A DNA stretch of 64,000 nt from Blautia luti (GCF_033096465.1 NZ_AP028156.1:2808501-2872500), one strand, 5' to 3'; shown: positions 55,092 to 64,000, numbered from the stretch's first letter. The notes: generated by a model not told the origin, from the sequence alone. Numbers and translations are program-made.

Positions 55092-57149
55092 TTATTTTTG
55101 TATTTCATACATGTGCAGTTCATGAAGCGCTCTGGTTGCCGCAATATATCTGGCCTGCCGTGTCAGCGGACTCTGGTCTTCCTGCGGAAATGTTGCAAAT
55201 ACCTGGTCAAATTCCAGACCTTTTGCCAGATAGAATGTAGTAACTGTCAGACCTTTCTTAAAGTTTGTGCTGTTTCTGTCCAAATAAGACAGGCATTCTT
55301 TTACATCAAAGCCTTTCTCTCCAAGAAGTTCTTTCAGAATAAGCCACATTTTCTCTGCTTCTTTCTCTGTACGAAGAACAACTGCAGCAGTCTCATATTC
55401 CTCTTCCCCAAGTTTCAGCACCTCTGCAATCTCCTGTGCCGCTTTCTCTACATCCGCAAATATTTTCTCTTCCACCGGTGCTCCATGGCGTTCAAAGAGT
55501 TCCATATCTTTAATCCCTGCAAGTTTGTTTGCATAAGATGCAATCTCTATGGTATTGCGGTAACTCTTGTTCATAATGATCTTATGAATATCCCGTCCGA
55601 AAATCTTCGGCAGAAACGTCAGCACATCCTGCTGTTTATCATCCATCGTCTGTGCCCGGTCACCCAGGATTGTCATTCGACAGGAAAAAATCCTCTGAAT
55701 GATCTCATACTGAAGTCTGGAATAATCCTGCATCTCATCCACTACCAGATGCTTGATATTGCTTCTTCCCTGCTGGCTCTGGAGACGATATTTCAGATAA
55801 AGGACAGGATAAACATCCTCATATTTCAGCTTTCTTTTCTCATAAGAAACACGTGGAAGTCCTTTGTATCCGTTCTCTTTCAGGAACTGGCTGTAGATCA
55901 CGTAGAAATCTCTGGTCACATACAGCTTCATGAATTTCTCACGGATCAGATCTTTCTCATCATCTGCCAGATCACGGTCTCGCAGAGTCTCTACCTCATC
56001 AATGAAATAATCCGCAACCGCATCCATTCTGGATAGCAGCGGGAAATCCTGAAATTTGAAATAGAACAGTTCAATAATCTCAGATTCTGTCTTCACAAAT
56101 CCCTTATATTCCACATCTTTGAAATTCATCAGGCGGTCTTCCAGTTCCGCAATATAGCGTTCCATAAGATTAATAAATTCCATGGACTGCTTCTCCTCTG
56201 CAAGAGAAGCTTTTTGCGGAAAACGAATTCTGCGTTCAATCTCATCATAACGGTCCTCGCAGTCAGAAACAGTATCTCGAAGCTGCTTATAGGCAAAAAG
56301 ATCGAAACTCATTTCCTTGATATTTTCTTCTCCCAGCTCCGGCAGAATATGGGAAATATAATCGGAAAATACGCCGTTTGGTGACAGGATCAGAATATTT
56401 GAAGATTTCAAATTCTGTCTGTCATGGTAAAGAAGATAAGCGATTCTGTGAAGTGCTACGGAAGTCTTTCCGCTTCCTGCTGCACCCTGAATCACCATGA
56501 TCCTGTCTTTGGTATTTCGGATGATCGCATTCTGCTCTTTCTGGATGGTGCGGATGATGTTCTTAAGCTGAACTTCTCCATTGCTGCCAAGCTCTGCTTT
56601 CAGGATTTCGTCATCAATCTTTACATCACTCTCAAATTCATAGACCATTTTTCCATTGCGGATCTTGTACTGCCATTTGGAAGCAACTTCGCCGTGAATC
56701 TCACCCACCGGTGCTTCATAGGAAGCCGGTCCTTTATCATAATCATAGAACAAACCACTTACCGGAGCACGCCAGTCATATACCAGCGGAATGTGTCCGG
56801 CTTTCTCTGCAAAGTTTCCAATTCCAATATAAAAAATCTCAGGCTCCTCTTCGCCCTCATAAATGAAGTCTACTCTTCCAAAGAACGGAGAGTTTACCAT
56901 TCTGCGAAATCTCTGCTTCAGGATCAGCTGTTCTTCATTTGCAGAAATCTGACGGAATAATGCCTGCTGGTTATCATAATTCTCATAACCATACTGATCC
57001 ATCTCTGTATAGTTTTCCCAGTAATACTCATGCATTCCCTCGACTTCTTTCTGGCCTTCTACCAGAGAAAGACTGATTTCTGCGATGCGTTCTTTTAATT
57101 TTTCCAATACATAATTGAGATATTCTCTGCCGTTTTTCTTATCTGTCAT
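55092..57149 (-). CDS. helD: HelD-like UvrD/Rep-family helicase
   Basis: 685 residues. The N-terminal 150 residues are the HelD arm (coiled coil, then FFGRVDF and VYDWRAPVSGLFYDY); Walker A is VIQGAAGSGKTSVALHR, the DEXX motif is VVDEMQDYS, and the C terminus has TVTTFYLAKGLEFDQVF. HelD removes stalled RNA polymerase from DNA in Firmicutes. The ATG at 57149 follows AAAGGA. Confidence 0.92.
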   Translation of the reverse strand: MTDKKNGREYLNYVLEKLKERIAEISLSLVEGQKEVEGMHEYYWENYTEMDQYGYENYDNQQALFRQISANEEQLILKQRFRRMVNSPFFGRVDFIYEGEEEPEIFYIGIGNFAEKAGHIPLVYDWRAPVSGLFYDYDKGPASYEAPVGEIHGEVASKWQYKIRNGKMVYEFESDVKIDDEILKAELGSNGEVQLKNIIRTIQKEQNAIIRNTKDRIMVIQGAAGSGKTSVALHRIAYLLYHDRQNLKSSNILILSPNGVFSDYISHILPELGEENIKEMSFDLFAYKQLRDTVSDCEDRYDEIERRIRFPQKASLAEEKQSMEFINLMERYIAELEDRLMNFKDVEYKGFVKTESEIIELFYFKFQDFPLLSRMDAVADYFIDEVETLRDRDLADDEKDLIREKFMKLYVTRDFYVIYSQFLKENGYKGLPRVSYEKRKLKYEDVYPVLYLKYRLQSQQGRSNIKHLVVDEMQDYSRLQYEIIQRIFSCRMTILGDRAQTMDDKQQDVLTFLPKIFGRDIHKIIMNKSYRNTIEIASYANKLAGIKDMELFERHGAPVEEKIFADVEKAAQEIAEVLKLGEEEYETAAVVLRTEKEAEKMWLILKELLGEKGFDVKECLSYLDRNSTNFKKGLTVTTFYLAKGLEFDQVFATFPQEDQSPLTRQARYIAATRALHELHMYEIQK

Positions 57150-57260
57150 ATCGTTCGTATCCTTTGATATTCTGTAACCGTTCAATACTTCTTTGAATAA
57201 TCATCGACTGAACAGGTACTGATATTCTTCAATTATTATTATCGTTTCACTTATTTTTTA

Positions 57261-57275
57261 TGATGAAAATTATCA
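57261..57275. promoter_or_regulatory. Fur-box-like palindrome upstream of helD
   Basis: TGATGAAAATTATCA fits the 7-1-7 Fur pattern (TGATAATnATTATCA) with two mismatches. It lies just inside the predicted leader of helD. A chance match is quite possible. Confidence 0.25.
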
Positions 57276-57297
57276 TTTTTACATAAGATAGTTTCTT

Positions 57298-57306
57298 ATT
57301 ATAACA
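57298..57306 (-). promoter_or_regulatory. Extended -10 promoter of helD
   Basis: TGTTATAAT on the minus strand (-10 at 57298-57303) without a clear -35. Confidence 0.4.
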
Positions 57307-57340
57307 TATCAGAACCTGACAGAAAAGATAGAAAACGTGA

Positions 57341-57388
57341 AAAATCCCCCGAACAGTTTTTTGAGCAATCAATACTGTCGGAGGATTT
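57341..57388 (-). terminator. Terminator of the marR-ABC operon
   Basis: On the minus strand AAATCCTCCGACAGT pairs with ACTGTTCGGGGGATTT (one bulge, one G-U), followed by TTTTTCACG. It lies about 80 bp past the last ABC gene. Confidence 0.8.
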
Positions 57389-57410
57389 CATTATATTATA
57401 GTCCCTACCC

Positions 57411-57465
57411 ACTGCTTATTGTTTTTCGCAGTTTAAGCAAGGGCTTTACTTGATTTGGTTAAATA
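57411..57465 (-). repeat. Intergenic repeat, variant copy g
   Basis: On the minus strand it starts TTTAACCAAATCAAGTAAAG, like the left end of copies d and e. It continues with an ACTGC...GCAGT stem (shared with copy b) instead of the main hairpin. It touches the stop codon of the ABC gene. Confidence 0.45.
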
Positions 57466-59304
57466 TTATGCACTCGCCTTATTCTCAAACTGGCTGTTAT
57501 ACAGATCAGCATAAAAGCCTTTCTTCGCAAGCAGTTCCTTATGATTTCCCTGCTCGATAATGTCACCGTCTTTCATAACCAGGATCAGATCTGCATCCTT
57601 GATGGTAGAAAGTCTGTGTGCAATTACAAAGCTTGTTCTGCCCTTCATCAGATTGTCCATGGCTTTCTGGATACGCACTTCGGTTCTGGTATCTACAGAG
57701 GAGGTTGCCTCATCCAGGATCAGGATCTTATTATTGGCAAGGATTGCCCTGGCAATAGTGAGAAGCTGTTTCTGTCCCTGGGAAATATTACTGGTTTCTT
57801 CATCCAGAACCATGTCATAGCCGCCCGGCTGCTGCATGATAAAGTTGTGCACATGGGCTGCTTTTGCTGCTGCGATCACCTCTTCATCTGTAGCATCCAG
57901 ACGTCCGTAACGGATATTTTCCATAATGGTTCCTGAGAACAGCCAGGTATCCTGAAGCACCATTCCAAACATCTCTCTCAGACTGCTTCTGTTAAAGTCT
58001 TTGATGTCGTAACCATCTACCTTAATACTTCCGCCATTGAGATCATAGAATCTCATAAGCAGTTTCACCATAGTTGTCTTTCCTGCACCTGTGGGACCTA
58101 CAATGGCAATCTTCTGGCCATCCTTCACATCTGCTGAGAAGTCATTGATAATGATCTTATCCGGATTGTAACCGAATTTTACATGTTCAAACTGTACATC
58201 TCCTGTAAGAGTATTAATATCTACAGGATTCTTTTCATTCTGGCTCTCTTCCGGCTCCTCCAGGAATTCAAATACTCGTTCGGAAGCTGCTGCTGAGGAC
58301 TGTAACAGGTTTGTAACCTGTGCGATCTGCTGGATTGGCTGTGTAAAGTTACGGATGTACTGGAAGAAGGACTGGATATCACCGACTTCAATACTTTTTT
58401 TGATTACAAACACGCCGCCTAAGAGAGCTACCATTACATATCCAAGGTTACCTACAAACTGCATGATCGGCATCATCATTCCTGAGAAGAACTGAGATTT
58501 CCATGCAGATTCATAAAGCTTCTGATTGTCTTTCTCAAATTCTTCTACTACATCATTCTCTTTGTTGAAAACCCGGACCACATTATGACCACCGAAGTTT
58601 TCTTCGATCTGACCGTTTACTTTACCCAGATAGCTCTGCTGATCCTGGAAGTATTTCTGGGAATGCTTCATGACAGTCTGGATGATGAACATGGAAACCG
58701 GCAGGATCAGAAGTGCTGCCAAAGTCATCCACACGTTAATGGAAAGCATCATAATAAATACACCGATCAGAGTTGTCACTGATGTGATCAGCTGCGTCAG
58801 ACTCTGGTTCAGACTCATCTGCAGAGTGTCCACATCATTGGTGATACGGGAGAGGATCTCTCCGTTTGTTCTGCTCTCATAATAATTCAGAGGCAGTCTG
58901 TTGATTTTCTTTGAAATATCTTTTCTCAGATTATAGGTAACATCATTGGAGATCCCGGACATTACAAATCCCTGTACAAAGGAAAAGCATGCACTTAACA
59001 CATATAATCCAAGTGTCCATAACAGGATCATCCCGATCTTTCCGAAGTCAATTTCACCGGTTCCGTTTACCTTGGCAACCAGGCCGTTAAACAGCTCTGT
59101 GGTCGCCTTACCTAAAATCTTAGGCCCTACAATACTAAACACAGTTCCCGCTACTGCAAAGATAAACATCAGTATAAAGCGGAATTTATATCGTCCCATA
59201 TAACGGAAAAGCTTAGCCATGGAGCCCTTGAAGTCTTTTGCCTTTTCGCCGGACATCATACGTCCATGTCCTCCCATAGGACCTCTTCTTCTCTGTTCGC
59301 TCAT
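57466..59304 (-). CDS. ABC exporter half-transporter, consensus site
   Basis: 612 residues: six membrane segments (about 40-320) and an ATPase domain with Walker A GPTGAGKTT, signature ISQGQKQLLTIARA, Walker B ILILDEATSSVD with the catalytic Glu, and H-loop VIAHRLST. It overlaps its partner gene by 4 bp. The two form a heterodimeric multidrug-type exporter. Confidence 0.93.
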   Translation of the reverse strand: MSEQRRRGPMGGHGRMMSGEKAKDFKGSMAKLFRYMGRYKFRFILMFIFAVAGTVFSIVGPKILGKATTELFNGLVAKVNGTGEIDFGKIGMILLWTLGLYVLSACFSFVQGFVMSGISNDVTYNLRKDISKKINRLPLNYYESRTNGEILSRITNDVDTLQMSLNQSLTQLITSVTTLIGVFIMMLSINVWMTLAALLILPVSMFIIQTVMKHSQKYFQDQQSYLGKVNGQIEENFGGHNVVRVFNKENDVVEEFEKDNQKLYESAWKSQFFSGMMMPIMQFVGNLGYVMVALLGGVFVIKKSIEVGDIQSFFQYIRNFTQPIQQIAQVTNLLQSSAAASERVFEFLEEPEESQNEKNPVDINTLTGDVQFEHVKFGYNPDKIIINDFSADVKDGQKIAIVGPTGAGKTTMVKLLMRFYDLNGGSIKVDGYDIKDFNRSSLREMFGMVLQDTWLFSGTIMENIRYGRLDATDEEVIAAAKAAHVHNFIMQQPGGYDMVLDEETSNISQGQKQLLTIARAILANNKILILDEATSSVDTRTEVRIQKAMDNLMKGRTSFVIAHRLSTIKDADLILVMKDGDIIEQGNHKELLAKKGFYADLYNSQFENKASA

Positions 59305-61463
59305 GCCAGTTCCTCCTCTGATAACTGAGATCTTGCAATCTGCTGATATACCTCACAATTTGCCATCAGTTCCTTATGAGTTCCAATACCTGCCATATGT
59401 CCGTCGTCCAGTACAATGATCTGATCTGCACCAAGGATGGTACTGATCCTCTGGGCAACGATTACGGTAGTTGCGTCCTTGGTGTACTCCTTCAATGCCT
59501 TTCTCAACTGACTGTCAGTCTTAAAGTCAAGGGCAGAGAAGCTGTCATCAAAGATAAAGATTTCCGGATCCTTTGCAATGGCTCTGGCAATGGACAGACG
59601 CTGTTTCTGTCCGCCCGAAACATTGGTACCTCCCTGTGATACAGGGGATTCATATTTCTTCGGTTTGGTATCAATAAATTCTGTAGCCTGTGCAACCTCT
59701 GCGGCTTCCTTTACCTGTGCATCAGTGATCTCCGGCTTACCATAGCGGATGTTTGAATCAATGGTACCTGAGAAAAGTACACCCTTCTGCGGCACATATC
59801 CCAGCTTATCACGAAGCTCTTTCTGAGTCATGTCACGGACATCTACACCATCCACTTTAACAGAACCCTTTGTCACATCATAGTATCTTGGGATCAGATT
59901 GATCAGGGTACTCTTACCGCTTCCAGTACTTCCGATCACTGCGATTGTCTGACCTTTCTTTGCTTTAAAGGAAATGTCTGTCAGTACATTCTCACCTGCT
60001 TCCGGGTAAGCGAAGGATACATGGTCAAATTCAATCTCACCTTTCACATTTTCTGACGGATGTACCGGAGTTTCCGGATCCTGAATAGAAACCTCTGTTT
60101 TCAGAACCTCATCAATACGAAGTGCTGCAACATTTGCTCTCGGGAGCATAATGGACATTGCAGTGATCATCAGGAAGGACATGATGATCTGCATTGCATA
60201 CTGGATAAATGCCATAACATTACCAACCTGCATGGTTCCGTTGTCTACTGCATGGGAACCACTGTAAATAATAAGTACAGATACACCATTCATGATCAGC
60301 ATCATAATGGGCATCATAAAAGTCATACATCTGTTGACAAACAGGTTGGTTTTTGTCAGATCCAGATTTGCTTTCTCAAAACGCTCTTCCTCATGCTTCT
60401 CACGGCTGAATGCGCGGATAACAGGAATACCTGTCAGGATCTCACGGGATACCAGATTCAGTCTGTCGATCAGAGTCTGTAAGATAGTGAATTTTGGCAT
60501 TGCCACCTGGAACAGCACAAAGATCACAATCAGTATCAGACCAACTGCCACACCAAGGATCCATGTCATGGAAGAATCTGTGTTTAATACCTTGATCACT
60601 CCACCAATACCAAGGATCGGCGCGTACAGAACAATACGGAACATCATTGCCATAACCTGCTGTACCTGCTGCACATCATTAGTACTTCGTGTGATCAGGG
60701 ATGCTGTGGAGAATTTATGATATTCTCTGCTGGAGAAGCTCATAACCTTGCGGTAAATGCTGTTTCTCAGGTCATGACCAAGTCTGCCTGCCACTCTGGC
60801 CGAAATAAATGTGACGCTGATTGCTGCCAGCATGATCACCAGTGCCATGGCAAGCATTCTGATACCTGACATCAGGATGTAATGCATCTGAATGGCATCC
60901 ACATCTTTCCCCAGTGCTTCATATTCTGAAGCAACAAAGGAAACACCAGCCTGTGTCACAATAGACTCCGGCATATCTTTCAGCTTCTCATCCACCTGAC
61001 TCATAATCTGCTGTACTGCTTCTTCCGGCATCTGTGCCAGTGCTGTCAACGGGTCTGTTCCCTCCGGAAGGCCCATCTGTGCAACCATTGCCTGCCCCTG
61101 CTCACTGTCTTCGGAAAAGGCAGCTACCATCATCATCGCCTTTGAGAAATCCTCATTTAAATTCTCTCTGGTTTCTTTGGAAATATCATCGTTTAATACC
61201 CAGGTATCTTCTTCCTGTGTATAATTCTGTGAAACTTCCTTTTTCTGATCCTCATCCATAAAAATCTGAAGATTCTGCAAGGTTGAATCCCGAAGCTTAT
61301 CCGGCACACTGTCTTCAATACCTTTCTGCTGGATACCTACATTAATGATCTTGGAGGTATAATCCGGCAGGGAAAGATCACAGTACGCCTGCAGAAACAG
61401 AAGTGCTATGATCAGGACAATGTATCCCGCTGATTTCTTCAGATATTTCATCAGTTTAATCAT
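59301..61463 (-). CDS. ABC exporter half-transporter, degenerate site
   Basis: 720 residues from the ATG at 61463 (GAGGGA upstream). The first membrane helix is followed by about 180 extra residues, charged and Gln/Met-rich, before helix 2. The ATPase has Walker A GSTGSGKST, signature VSGGQKQRLSIARA, and Walker B EIFIFDDSFSALD, where the catalytic Glu is Asp, typical of the degenerate half of heterodimeric exporters. Substrate unknown; the MarR neighbour suggests induction by a small toxic compound. Confidence 0.93.
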   Translation of the reverse strand: MIKLMKYLKKSAGYIVLIIALLFLQAYCDLSLPDYTSKIINVGIQQKGIEDSVPDKLRDSTLQNLQIFMDEDQKKEVSQNYTQEEDTWVLNDDISKETRENLNEDFSKAMMMVAAFSEDSEQGQAMVAQMGLPEGTDPLTALAQMPEEAVQQIMSQVDEKLKDMPESIVTQAGVSFVASEYEALGKDVDAIQMHYILMSGIRMLAMALVIMLAAISVTFISARVAGRLGHDLRNSIYRKVMSFSSREYHKFSTASLITRSTNDVQQVQQVMAMMFRIVLYAPILGIGGVIKVLNTDSSMTWILGVAVGLILIVIFVLFQVAMPKFTILQTLIDRLNLVSREILTGIPVIRAFSREKHEEERFEKANLDLTKTNLFVNRCMTFMMPIMMLIMNGVSVLIIYSGSHAVDNGTMQVGNVMAFIQYAMQIIMSFLMITAMSIMLPRANVAALRIDEVLKTEVSIQDPETPVHPSENVKGEIEFDHVSFAYPEAGENVLTDISFKAKKGQTIAVIGSTGSGKSTLINLIPRYYDVTKGSVKVDGVDVRDMTQKELRDKLGYVPQKGVLFSGTIDSNIRYGKPEITDAQVKEAAEVAQATEFIDTKPKKYESPVSQGGTNVSGGQKQRLSIARAIAKDPEIFIFDDSFSALDFKTDSQLRKALKEYTKDATTVIVAQRISTILGADQIIVLDDGHMAGIGTHKELMANCEVYQQIARSQLSEEELA

Positions 61464-61602
61464 TGCTTGATTCCCTCTTTTCCTATTTTTAATGTATGTC
61501 TGTTTAAACTCACATGTCAGTTCTTTTGCAGACAATATTATTTTTTATCTGAACATGCTGATACAGTTTTCTCAATCTGCTCCATCATGTATTTTTCAGT
61601 TT

Positions 61603-62070
61603 CTACCTGTTGACAGGTATCTCCGAAATATTATCCAGAATCTGCCCAAAAAACCTTCGTAAAAGACATAGCTCTGCTTCGCTGAAATTGCTGAACATCA
61701 CTTTTTCCACAGCTTTGCTTTCCTGCTGGAGCTCCTCCACGATTTTTCTTCCGTTTTCTGTCAGATATACACGCATAATGCGTTGATCTTTATCATCACG
61801 TCTCCTGCAGACAATATCTGCTTTCTCAAGACGCTGGATACTTACATTAACAGTGGGCGGTGTTACACACATCCACTCTGCAATCTCCTTCTGGCTGCAG
61901 CCGTTATGTCTGTATACGATCATAATGATCGGCATCTGTCCCTGCTGGATACCGATTTCCCGTATACGCTGCATACATCTCATACCATATTGGCGGTTGA
62001 TCTCCATAAAGAGCGCAGGCATGCTTTTCTCTTCTCGTTTCTCTTTCTTCTCCTCTTCCGGGCACCACAT
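61603..62070 (-). CDS. MarR-family regulator of the ABC exporter
   Basis: 155 residues, winged helix: QKEIAEWMCVTPPTVNVSIQRLEKA is spread over the HTH (recognition helix PPTVNVSIQRL) and the wing is RRRDDKDQRIMRVYLTENG. AAAGGAG precedes the ATG. It is the first gene of the operon with the two exporter halves; autoregulation through the inverted repeat upstream is expected. Confidence 0.92.
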   Translation of the reverse strand: MWCPEEEKKEKREEKSMPALFMEINRQYGMRCMQRIREIGIQQGQMPIIMIVYRHNGCSQKEIAEWMCVTPPTVNVSIQRLEKADIVCRRRDDKDQRIMRVYLTENGRKIVEELQQESKAVEKVMFSNFSEAELCLLRRFFGQILDNISEIPVNR

Positions 62071-62123
62071 AACTTCACTCCTTTCCGGCCTCTGTCCTCT
62101 TTCAGGTCTGATATTATTTTTTA

Positions 62124-62138
62124 ATTAGCCTGACTAAT
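62124..62138. promoter_or_regulatory. Candidate MarR operator
   Basis: ATTAG (62124-62128) and CTAAT (62134-62138) form a perfect inverted repeat with a 5-bp centre, just downstream of the marR -10. Confidence 0.55.
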
Positions 62139-62143
62139 CATAT

Positions 62144-62171
62144 ATAATATACTTTTAGACAAAAAATGCAA
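62144..62171 (-). promoter_or_regulatory. Promoter of the marR-ABC operon
   Basis: TTGCAT (62166-62171) and TATTAT (62144-62149) with a 16-bp spacer on the minus strand. Confidence 0.6.
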
Positions 62172-62303
62172 GTGTTTTTTGTGCAGTTTATAATTATTTT
62201 AGATTTAGCTTTGATATTTCCAATTTGTAAATATTCAATTTTGTTTTGCCCGGCTAATATTTTTCATCTCAGGTCGAATAAAATTTCCAATATTCTTCAA
62301 GCT

Positions 62304-63188
62304 CTATCTCTGCATGACTTCTTTATAAAATTCTATAAACACATTAATTGCCGGAGACCGCCATTTATTTTTGTGGAGCAGCAACTGTGTCCATACAGTT
62401 ACCGGGCAGCCGGCAACATCCAGTCTTTTAATCTGTCCGTCTCTCACATATTTCTCCGAAATAAAATCCGGAAGAAAGGAAAGCAGGCTGCTGTTTTTTA
62501 CCAGTTCACATATCTGAAGCGGATTTCCGATTTCAAGAACCGGACGGATTTCCAGTGATTGGGACGCAAGGGTTTCATTCAGTATTTTTCTGTAGCTCAT
62601 GGCTTGTTCTGTTAACACAAACTCATTCTGAGAAATTTCACTTAATTTCCACGAACAGCCTGCAACAGGATTATCAGCCGCTGCAATAAAATGTACCTGT
62701 TCTTCCTGTTCCGCACAAATAATAAAATCCGAATCATAAATATGCCTGTCCAGAGTAAAAACCAGATCTGTTTCGTTCTTCCGCAATTTATCAAACATCT
62801 GCTCTGTACCGTTTTCTGTTATCTCCACTTTTATTTCCGGATACTGATGATGAAAACGCAGAAAATCATTTTTAAAATATCTGCTGCAGACAGAACTGGA
62901 CATAGACAACCGGATCTCGCCTTCAATGCTTTCAGCCGAATTCAGCGAATCAAGCATTTTCGCCTCTGCCTTCAGAATATTTCGAGCCTGCTGCAAAACT
63001 AAAACTCCCTTTTCCGTAAGATTGATTTTATGATAATAACGGTCAAACAGCCTGACATCAAGTTCCTTTTCCAGTTGTTTAATCTGTGAAGAAACTGTAG
63101 ACTGCGTATATCCCAGTTCTTTTGCAGCAGCCGAAAATCCGGAATATTCACATACTGCAATAAAAGTTTTTAACACATTTGTATCCAT
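62304..63188 (-). CDS. LysR-family transcriptional regulator
   Basis: 294 residues with the N-terminal HTH (FSAAAKELGYTQSTVSSQIKQLEKEL, recognition helix TQSTVSSQIKQLE) and the substrate-binding domain (EIRLSMSSSVC onwards). It is divergent from the sodium-dependent transporter gene and probably controls it. The inducer is not known. Confidence 0.94.
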   Translation of the reverse strand: MDTNVLKTFIAVCEYSGFSAAAKELGYTQSTVSSQIKQLEKELDVRLFDRYYHKINLTEKGVLVLQQARNILKAEAKMLDSLNSAESIEGEIRLSMSSSVCSRYFKNDFLRFHHQYPEIKVEITENGTEQMFDKLRKNETDLVFTLDRHIYDSDFIICAEQEEQVHFIAAADNPVAGCSWKLSEISQNEFVLTEQAMSYRKILNETLASQSLEIRPVLEIGNPLQICELVKNSSLLSFLPDFISEKYVRDGQIKRLDVAGCPVTVWTQLLLHKNKWRSPAINVFIEFYKEVMQR

Positions 63189-63237
63189 AGTTCATTCCTT
63201 CCCATAACTTTCCAGTATTTTTCCATTGAAACATTGA

Positions 63238-63259
63238 ATCGTTATTTTTTATAAACGAT
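63238..63259. promoter_or_regulatory. LysR-type inverted repeat
   Basis: ATCGTT (63238-63243) and AACGAT (63254-63259) frame a T-N-A-type site between the divergent lysR and transporter genes, about 30 bp upstream of the transporter -35. Confidence 0.55.
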
Positions 63260-63290
63260 ATTTTCAATAATATACAACAAAACAATCAAT

Positions 63291-63319
63291 TTTACAAATA
63301 TTGTTTTTTATCTTATAAT
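63291..63319 (+). promoter_or_regulatory. Promoter of the NSS transporter
   Basis: TTTACA (63291-63296) and TATAAT (63314-63319), 17 bp apart, on the plus strand, about 37 bp ahead of the ATG. Confidence 0.75.
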
Positions 63320-63355
63320 ATCCCTTATATGAACTTCTGAAGGGAGCGTTATCTT

Positions 63356-64000
63356 ATGAAACGTGAACAGCTTGGAAGCCGGCTTGGCTTCATTATGCTT
63401 TCCGCCGGCTGCGCCATTGGCTGCGGAAATGTGTGGAAATTCCCGTGGATGTGCGGGCAAAATGGCGGCGGCAGCTTTATGCTGATCTATCTTCTGTGTC
63501 TGGTCATCCTGGGAATCCCGGCTCTTGTGTTGGAATTTTCCATCGGAAGAGCGGCTCAGACAAGTCCCCTTTTCATGTACCGTAAGCTGGAAAAGCCAGG
63601 ACAGAAATGGGGGATTTTCGGCTGGTTCTGTCTGCTTGGCAACATTGCCCTGATGGCATTTTACACTGTTGTCTGCGGCTGGATCATTTATTATTTTGTA
63701 CAGTTTCTCAGAGGTAAAAATGGTTCGCTGGGATTTTCAGCCATGATCTCCTCTCCCTCTGTGAATGTATTCTTCTTACTGGTCACTGTGGTCATTGCAT
63801 TTTTCATCCTTTCCTTCAATCTTCAGGGAGGACTGGAGCGTGTGACAAAATATATGATGTCTGCGCTGCTGGTACTGATGCTTGCTCTCGCTGTGCACAG
63901 TCTTTTTCTGAAAGGCGCAGGTGAGGGAATGACCTTTTATCTGAAACCGAATTTCTCAAAGATTGATGGTTCGGTGATCGTAGGGGCAATGAACCAGGCA
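63356..64000 (+). CDS. Sodium:neurotransmitter symporter (NSS/SNF) family, 3' end outside window
   Basis: The visible 215 residues start MKREQLGSRLGFIMLSAGC after AGGGAG. They include the sodium/substrate-site motif of helix 1 (AIGCGNVWKFPW), GNGGG-like CGQNGGGSF, and about five hydrophobic segments. The family couples amino-acid or amine uptake to sodium. Being divergent from the LysR gene suggests substrate-induced control. The C-terminal half is cut by the window edge. Confidence 0.93.
   Translation, partial: MKREQLGSRLGFIMLSAGCAIGCGNVWKFPWMCGQNGGGSFMLIYLLCLVILGIPALVLEFSIGRAAQTSPLFMYRKLEKPGQKWGIFGWFCLLGNIALMAFYTVVCGWIIYYFVQFLRGKNGSLGFSAMISSPSVNVFFLLVTVVIAFFILSFNLQGGLERVTKYMMSALLVLMLALAVHSLFLKGAGEGMTFYLKPNFSKIDGSVIVGAMNQA

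Noticed and set aside
54996..56036. 346-residue plus-strand frame opposite helD
   Set aside because: It is antisense to conserved helicase motifs, with no ribosome site and no known family.

Overview
The window looks like chromosome of an endospore-forming, anaerobe-type Firmicute, most likely a Lachnospiraceae-like Clostridium (inference). The grounds are a Gram-positive S10-spc ribosomal operon with zinc-type S14, spoIIA and spoVA sporulation loci, a T-box valS, an AddAB recombinase, a Crh/WhiA/RapZ/MurB cluster and moderate GC. Nearly all genes lie on the minus strand, so that is probably the leading strand. The plus-strand exceptions are the spoVA genes, an rRNA/tRNA methylase, one small membrane protein and a transporter cut by the right edge. 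No phage, insertion sequence, CRISPR array, tRNA or rRNA gene was seen.

Layout, left to right. 1-11.8 kb: the S10-spc-secY-adk operon, read right to left from a strong promoter at 11.75 kb through a structured leader; adk is cut by the left edge. 12-17.2 kb: a membrane protein with a degenerate SipW-like domain, then tcdA-murB-rapZ-whiA-crh (transcribed leftward; yvcK is not in its usual place). 17.2-22 kb: spoVAB-AC-AD-AE-AA on the plus strand converging on spoIIAA-spoIIAB-sigF on the minus strand, so both sides of the forespore programme share one terminator. 22-30.2 kb: folC, a tiny coupled ORF, a zinc-ribbon/TPR protein, an LtaS-type sulfatase and valS with its T-box. 30.4-36 kb: a chimeric PTS remnant and a MacB-like ABC pair with a very long coiled-coil insert. 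36-40 kb: an oxidoreductase, a divergent spore protein, and a PadR / HAAS / DUF4097 / PspC envelope module. 40-49.4 kb: an RsmF-type methylase, addB-addA and a small FMN-binding-like protein. 49.5-57.2 kb: nadE, hslO, a methyltransferase, a lipoprotein and helD. 57.4-64 kb: a MarR-controlled heterodimeric ABC exporter and a LysR regulator divergent from a sodium-dependent (NSS) transporter.

The most unusual items are: (1) a family of short intergenic elements with a hairpin of roughly AAGCGGAT-loop-ATCTGCTT whose arms vary in a compensatory way, five to eight copies between 29.8 and 57.5 kb; (2) a gene that joins the RNA-binding start of a BglG/LicT antiterminator to the end of a PTS IICB permease; (3) a permuted spoVA operon; (4) a Crh protein with Glu at position 15; (5) structured leaders before rpsJ and rsmF; and (6) a spore-protein gene whose sigma-G-like promoter and ribosome binding site lie inside a hairpin.
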